A stretch of 64,000 nucleotides of DNA from JAAETI01 sp964195945. GTDB taxonomy: Bacteria; Actinomycetota; Acidimicrobiia; Spongiisociales; UBA5794. The DNA is taken from positions 40,548 to 104,547 of the forward strand of contig CAXMRC010000201.1 of NCBI GenBank assembly GCA_964195945.1, in the 5' to 3' direction. Under the pieces are notes generated by a model. It saw only the letters and a program-made list of their open reading frames with translations, made no database searches and was not told where the DNA came from. A program made the position numbers and the translations under genes. Of this stretch, positions 60,406 through 64,000 are shown one piece after another (position 1 is the stretch's first letter; every line of letters starts with the position of its first letter).

Positions 60406-61914
60406 ATGGCGGACGACGCAAAGAAGAATGACGAAACGACGGAGAACAAAGACGAGGATGCCAAAGATGCACCTCCGCCGCACCATGAGGAGATTTCGAC
60501 AGAGACCACTCATACCGTCTCCATCGCCGGAAAAGATATCGAATACACGGCAACGGCTGGTCGCTTGGTCCTAACTGAGGAGGAGGGCAAAAAGAAGGCG
60601 TCGTTCTTTTTCGTCTCCTATGCCCGGACCAAGATACGGGACACTTCGAAGCGGCCGATCGTGTTTGCATTCAATGGCGGCCCCGGCTCGTCGTCGGTGT
60701 GGCTCCACTTGGGAGCACTCGGGCCGCGGCGGGTACTCCTCGACGACGACGGCATGCCCTATCCCCCGCCGGGAAGGCTCGTCGACAATGAGCACTCGCT
60801 ACTTGATGTCGCAGATTTGGTGTTCATCGATCCGGTGGGAACCGGGTTCTCCAGGGCGATACCCAACAAGGAAGCGAAGGATTTCCACCACTTCAAGAAG
60901 GACATCGAGGCGGTTGGTGAGTTCATCAGGGTCTATCTGACCCGTCATCAACGCTGGGGTTCACCGAAGTTCCTTGCAGGTGAGTCCTACGGAACCACCC
61001 GATCCGCCGGCCTCGCAGGGCATCTCTATGCGCGGCACGGAATCACGTTCAACGGCTTGATGCTCATTTCGTCCATTCTCAACTTCCAGACCGCAGGCTT
61101 CGACAGTGCCACCGGTACGTTCCGTCGCGGCAATGATCTGCCGTACTCGGTCTTCCTTCCCACCTATGCCGCGACCGCCTGGTATCACGGCAAGCTCGCA
61201 CCGAAGGATCAGGAACGGCCGCTGCGCGAACTGTTGGATGAAGTCGAGCAATTCGCATCAAACGAGTACGCACTGGCGTTGTTCCAGGGTGGTGCGCTCG
61301 ATGCTGACAGATTCAAGCGGATCGCAAGGAAGGTCGCCAGGTATACCGGCTTGTCTGAACAGTATGTGACGCGGTACGACCTGCGAATCGAGATCCTTCG
61401 CTTCTGCAAGGAACTGCTGCGTGATGAGGGCCGCACCGTCGGCAGGATTGATTCGCGTTACACCGGCATCGACCGGTTCAAGGACGGAGACTCATTCGAG
61501 GCCGACCCGAGCATGGACGCGACCATGGGCGCCTACACGTCCGCTCTCAACGCCTACATGCGCGACGAACTCGAATACGAGAGCGATCTACCCTACGAAA
61601 TTCTATCGTCCGAGACGTGGCAGAACTGGGATTACGAGGACTTCAAGAACGCCTACGTCGATGTGTCAGAGACACTGCGCAATACGATCACGAGGACCAA
61701 GTTCATGAAGGTGTTCGTGGCAAACGGATACCTGGACTTGGCGACTCCCTACTTCGCCACCGAGTACACATTCAATCACCTTGGCCTGGATGAGAGCATG
61801 CGTGACAACGTAACGATGGAGTACTACGACGCTGGCCACATGATGTACGTCCATGTCCCTTCTCTCGAGAAGCTTGCCGTGGACCTACGCACCTTTGTAG
61901 GCAACGCATCATGA
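60406..61914 (+). CDS. S10-family serine carboxypeptidase
   Basis: 502 residues from ATG 60406 (GGAGAA upstream). alpha/beta-hydrolase: PIVFAFNGGPGSSSVWLHLGALGPRRV is the oxyanion loop, LAGESYGTTRSAGLAGHL the nucleophilic Ser, VFVANGYLDLATPYFATEYT the Asp and YYDAGHMMYVH the His. Removes C-terminal residues from peptides. The first ~45 residues (Asp/Glu/Lys-rich) show no signal peptide, so it is probably cytoplasmic, unlike vacuolar carboxypeptidase Y. Confidence 0.92.
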   Translation: MADDAKKNDETTENKDEDAKDAPPPHHEEISTETTHTVSIAGKDIEYTATAGRLVLTEEEGKKKASFFFVSYARTKIRDTSKRPIVFAFNGGPGSSSVWLHLGALGPRRVLLDDDGMPYPPPGRLVDNEHSLLDVADLVFIDPVGTGFSRAIPNKEAKDFHHFKKDIEAVGEFIRVYLTRHQRWGSPKFLAGESYGTTRSAGLAGHLYARHGITFNGLMLISSILNFQTAGFDSATGTFRRGNDLPYSVFLPTYAATAWYHGKLAPKDQERPLRELLDEVEQFASNEYALALFQGGALDADRFKRIARKVARYTGLSEQYVTRYDLRIEILRFCKELLRDEGRTVGRIDSRYTGIDRFKDGDSFEADPSMDATMGAYTSALNAYMRDELEYESDLPYEILSSETWQNWDYEDFKNAYVDVSETLRNTITRTKFMKVFVANGYLDLATPYFATEYTFNHLGLDESMRDNVTMEYYDAGHMMYVHVPSLEKLAVDLRTFVGNAS

Positions 61915-61985
61915 GCTAGCCCGCGCCGGTACAGATCTTCGTCCGCTAGTTTGAGAGCTAAGCGATCCGGATTGGGGGGCTAGTA

Positions 61986-62444
61986 ATCATCGATGACAAT
62001 GCCTCCGACACAGGTCGTGGACCTGATCGTCGGGTTGAACGCATTCCCCTTTACTTCCCAGAACGACGTGAAGGCTTTGAGCGACGTCTCAAGGATGGTT
62101 GGCGAGGTTCATACGCCGCCGGTCTCGAGGCCTACCGCGATAATCCGATGCGGTTCTTGTTGGTTCTCGCCACCATCGTCGTGTTCAACTACATCGACTA
62201 CCAGTTAACCGTCCGCGTGTTGGAGGCTGGCGGAGCCGAGCTCAACCCGATCATGGCACGACTGTTTGATATCAGCCCGGTCGTGGCCGCCGCCGCCAAA
62301 CTCGGTGCTGTCGGGGCAGTCGCGGTTGTTCTGCTTTTGCTGCGTCGCTACCGACGAACGCTTGAAGTATCACTGATCCTGCTGATGGCCTACACCGCGC
62401 TCATGTTCTATCACGCCAGTCTGGCAATTCAGATCGCCGGCTAG
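61986..62444 (+). CDS. DUF5658-like membrane protein without a canonical start codon
   Basis: The first ATG in frame (62148) begins inside the protein. The same frame is open upstream to a TAA near 61959, and encodes PDRRVERIPLYFPERREGFERRLKDGWRGSYAAGLEAYRDNP, a basic cytoplasmic leader that resembles the usual beginning of these proteins. It runs into four helices (FLLVLATIVVFNYIDYQLTVRVLE, GAELNPIMARL, VAAAAKLGAVGAVAVVLLLL, LILLMAYTALMFYHASL). No ATG, GTG or TTG exists in the upstream part, so initiation may be at ATC (61986 or 61989) or ATT, or a base is wrong. Start given is a guess. Confidence 0.6.
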   Translation: MIDDNASDTGRGPDRRVERIPLYFPERREGFERRLKDGWRGSYAAGLEAYRDNPMRFLLVLATIVVFNYIDYQLTVRVLEAGGAELNPIMARLFDISPVVAAAAKLGAVGAVAVVLLLLRRYRRTLEVSLILLMAYTALMFYHASLAIQIAG

Positions 62445-62655
62445 GCATCTGTTGAACAATGTCAGTTTCGGCTCGTCGGTGTCGCTATGACCAGGCACTC
62501 TGTTGGAGGGACGAGTCTTCACGCCATTTGTCCAACAGTCACCTAGCACCAGGAGTCGACGTCAGGGTTTACCCCCGACTCGGTCGGCGACTCTCAGGGT
62601 TAGTTGAGGGAGACTCCCAATACCGGCCCCATCGCTCATGTTGCACGATGGCGGC

Positions 62656-63105
62656 ATGGAAAATACACAAACCACCCCAGTACCAGAGAAGCTCCGGTTG
62701 GAGCGACCCGAGCAAGGCCGTGTTCTCGGCGGAGTCGCTTCGGCTCTGTCTCAGCACACCGGGGCCTCGGTCGCTCTGATTCGACTTGGCTTCCTCGTCG
62801 CCGCTCTGTTCGGCGGGTTCGGAATTGTGCTCTATGCGGCAGCTTGGGCACTGATACCCGGACAAGACGAAACCGAATCGGCCGCCGCACGGTGGCTGCG
62901 CAACCTTACGACACCTGGCAAGAGGGCCGGAGCCTTCTTCATTGGACTGGCCGCCCTTGTCATATTGGCTAGCACCGCCCCGGCGACGATCTTGACCGCC
63001 ACCGCTTTGCTCGCGGCCGCGGCCCTACTCTCTACGGACCGCACGAGCGCGTCCGTCCCAACTAGTACCGCCGCCGTAACGCCGGCCGGCGAAGAGACGG
63101 AGTGA
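62656..63105 (+). CDS. PspC-domain membrane protein
   Basis: 149 residues from ATG 62656. Residues ~10-70 (LRLERPEQGRVLGGVASALSQHTGASVALIRLGFLVAALFGGFGIVLYAAAWALIP) are a PspC domain of the phage-shock stress response, here with one long hydrophobic helix followed by two more near residues 85-125. Its stop overlaps the GTG/ATG of the next gene, suggesting an envelope-stress pair. Confidence 0.88.
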   Translation: MENTQTTPVPEKLRLERPEQGRVLGGVASALSQHTGASVALIRLGFLVAALFGGFGIVLYAAAWALIPGQDETESAAARWLRNLTTPGKRAGAFFIGLAALVILASTAPATILTATALLAAAALLSTDRTSASVPTSTAAVTPAGEETE

Positions 63106-63107
63106 CC

Positions 63108-63809
63108 ATGCGTATCACCAAACTTGTCGCCGCTTTGATCGGCGTCCCCATGGTCATCGGCAGTTTTGCGCTCGCTGTAGCCGGCGGCATCGCGCTTGCG
63201 GTGCCGGATGACGATGGCTGGATATCTACGGGTCCGGTACGAATGGGCACCGATGCCGTGGCTCTCGTTGGCGAAGATATCGAGATCGACTTCGGAGAGC
63301 ACATCAGCGGCGGGCGGACCTTTGTCGGGTGGGAAGCGATCCCGGCCCGGCTCGAAGTGAGCACCCGCAACAACAAGAGCGTCTTTGTGGGGATCGCCAC
63401 TGAATCCGATGCTCAGGCCTACCTCGACGGTGTCGCGATAGCCCGGGTGACCTCGTTCGATGACGAACCCAAGTTCGATCATGTGCCTGGTGCGTCTGCA
63501 GCAACTCCGCCCGCGGATGTCGACATCTGGGTTGCATCCAGCATCGACGGAACACTCGATTGGAAGGTCCGTGATGGCGATTGGGCAATTGTCGCTCTCA
63601 ACACAGACGGTTCCTCAGGCGTCGACATGGCGGTCGCCGGCTCGGTACGCGTTCCCTTCCTCGGCGTCCTCGGTGTCGCCTTTATCGCCCTCGGTCTGGT
63701 CGGAATGACGGCTGGTGGATTCCTCACCTACTTCGGGGTGCGCCGGGTACGTGATCCTCTTCCGATCGGGACCCCTCCGCAACCAACCGAGCCCGCTGCG
63801 GCTGTCTGA
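63108..63809 (+). CDS. Hypothetical two-helix membrane protein
   Basis: 233 residues. An N-terminal helix (LVAALIGVPMVIGSFALAVAGGIALA) and a C-terminal helix (FLGVLGVAFIALGLVGMTAGGFLTYFGV) flank a ~155-residue extracytoplasmic beta-rich domain (EDIEIDFGEHISGGRTFVGWEAIPARLEVSTRNNKSVFVGIATE). This layout is shared by many actinobacterial proteins of unknown role. A GTG at 63102, overlapping the pspC stop, is an alternative start; coupled to pspC either way. Confidence 0.78.
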   Translation: MRITKLVAALIGVPMVIGSFALAVAGGIALAVPDDDGWISTGPVRMGTDAVALVGEDIEIDFGEHISGGRTFVGWEAIPARLEVSTRNNKSVFVGIATESDAQAYLDGVAIARVTSFDDEPKFDHVPGASAATPPADVDIWVASSIDGTLDWKVRDGDWAIVALNTDGSSGVDMAVAGSVRVPFLGVLGVAFIALGLVGMTAGGFLTYFGVRRVRDPLPIGTPPQPTEPAAAV

Positions 63810-63856
63810 CTCTTCCCTGCAACTCCGAGTGGTCGGCCCACGCCCCGCCCACTCGG

Positions 63857-64000
63857 TGTCTCCTAGGTGTATTGATTCGGGAGGTTGTTGACGGTTGGGT
63901 TTAGTTGAGCCTCCCTGGTTGGGTGGTGTTTGCACGCATCACGACAGCCAGAGGAGGCTCCTTGTGCACGCTAACGCTCCTTTGACCCCGACGGGTCGCC
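63857..64000 (+). mobile_element. Left end of an IS481-family insertion sequence (partial)
   Basis: The transposase gene begins at 63964 and its left boundary is inferred at a TGT-started sequence (63857, TGTCTCCTAGGTGTATTGATTC), resembling IS481 terminal repeats. The rest and the right end lie outside the window, so target-site duplication cannot be checked. Confidence 0.5.
63964..64000 (+). CDS. IS481-family transposase, N-terminal fragment cut by window edge
   Basis: Starting at GTG 63964 with GAGGAGG upstream, the codons read MHANAPLTPTGR, matching the conserved N-terminus of IS481-type DDE transposases (HANAxLTPxGR). Only 12 residues are visible; catalytic DDE residues are outside the window. 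Confidence 0.7.
   Translation, partial: MHANAPLTPTGR

Overview
The window reads as chromosomal DNA of a high-GC Gram-positive bacterium (Actinomycetota), most likely a deep-branching lineage such as Acidimicrobiia. The signs are a WhiB regulator with four cysteines, two F420-type luciferase-like oxidoreductases, a double-AAA Cdc48-like ATPase of the actinobacterial Cpa kind, a DEDDh-exonuclease/GIY-YIG fusion, a septum-formation domain protein, a zinc-ribbon/Nif3 gene pair, many GTG starts and ATGA/GTGA start-stop overlaps. The class-level placement is inference. There is no rRNA, tRNA or CRISPR array. The only clear mobile DNA is the left end of an IS481-type element at the right edge.

Layout. 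1-2.2 kb: end of an F420-type oxidoreductase and an NYN-domain protein. 2.3-8.5 kb: branched-chain amino acid operon ilvB-ilvN-ilvC-leuA-leuB, preceded by a promoter, a leader peptide rich in Leu/Val/Ile codons and an intrinsic terminator, i.e. a transcription attenuator. 8.5-12.6 kb: M1 peptidase lipoprotein, DapA-like aldolase, then an ECF sigma / zinc-finger anti-sigma / MscS-like group on the minus strand. 12.9-15.7 kb: three-gene proton-translocating transhydrogenase pntAA-pntAB-pntB. 15.7-26.9 kb: amidohydrolase, ABC exporter pair, archaeal-type methionine adenosyltransferase, AlkA-like glycosylase, septum-formation protein, MenC-like enolase-superfamily enzyme, TPM-domain protein, TrmH methyltransferase and a DsbA-like protein. 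26.9-30.6 kb: an SOS-box-controlled exonuclease/GIY-YIG nuclease and the Cdc48-like ATPase.

30.6-37.5 kb: histidine biosynthesis, with hisA divergent from a TrpR-type regulator followed by hisG-hisD-hisC-hisB-hisH-hisF-hisIE, so all his steps in the window lie around one candidate operator. 37.5-40.8 kb: a TlpA-like lipoprotein, a degenerate Lgt homologue, an SLH-type surface protein and a second TlpA-like lipoprotein. In this last gene the first cysteine codon of the CxxC motif is replaced by in-frame TGA, with a hairpin just downstream. It is a strong candidate selenoprotein. 40.9-45.6 kb: acyl-CoA ligase, trpD, a lipoprotein, whiB and two small genes.

45.6-49.9 kb: a sulfur-handling cluster (HTH+PocR regulator, SQR-like flavoprotein, DUF1641, TusE/DsrC-like, DsrE2-like, then DUF302) preceded by a perfect CRP-type palindrome. 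49.9-50.4 kb: RNase P RNA with promoter and terminator hairpin. 50.4-64 kb: a REC-PAS regulator, an F420-type oxidoreductase, a TauE/SafE transporter split into two half-genes, zinc-ribbon/Nif3, a GNAT protein with a 60-bp tandem repeat, PPK2, an Ig-like surface protein, MsrA, an S10 carboxypeptidase, a DUF5658-like membrane protein without a canonical start codon, a PspC protein, and the IS481 end.
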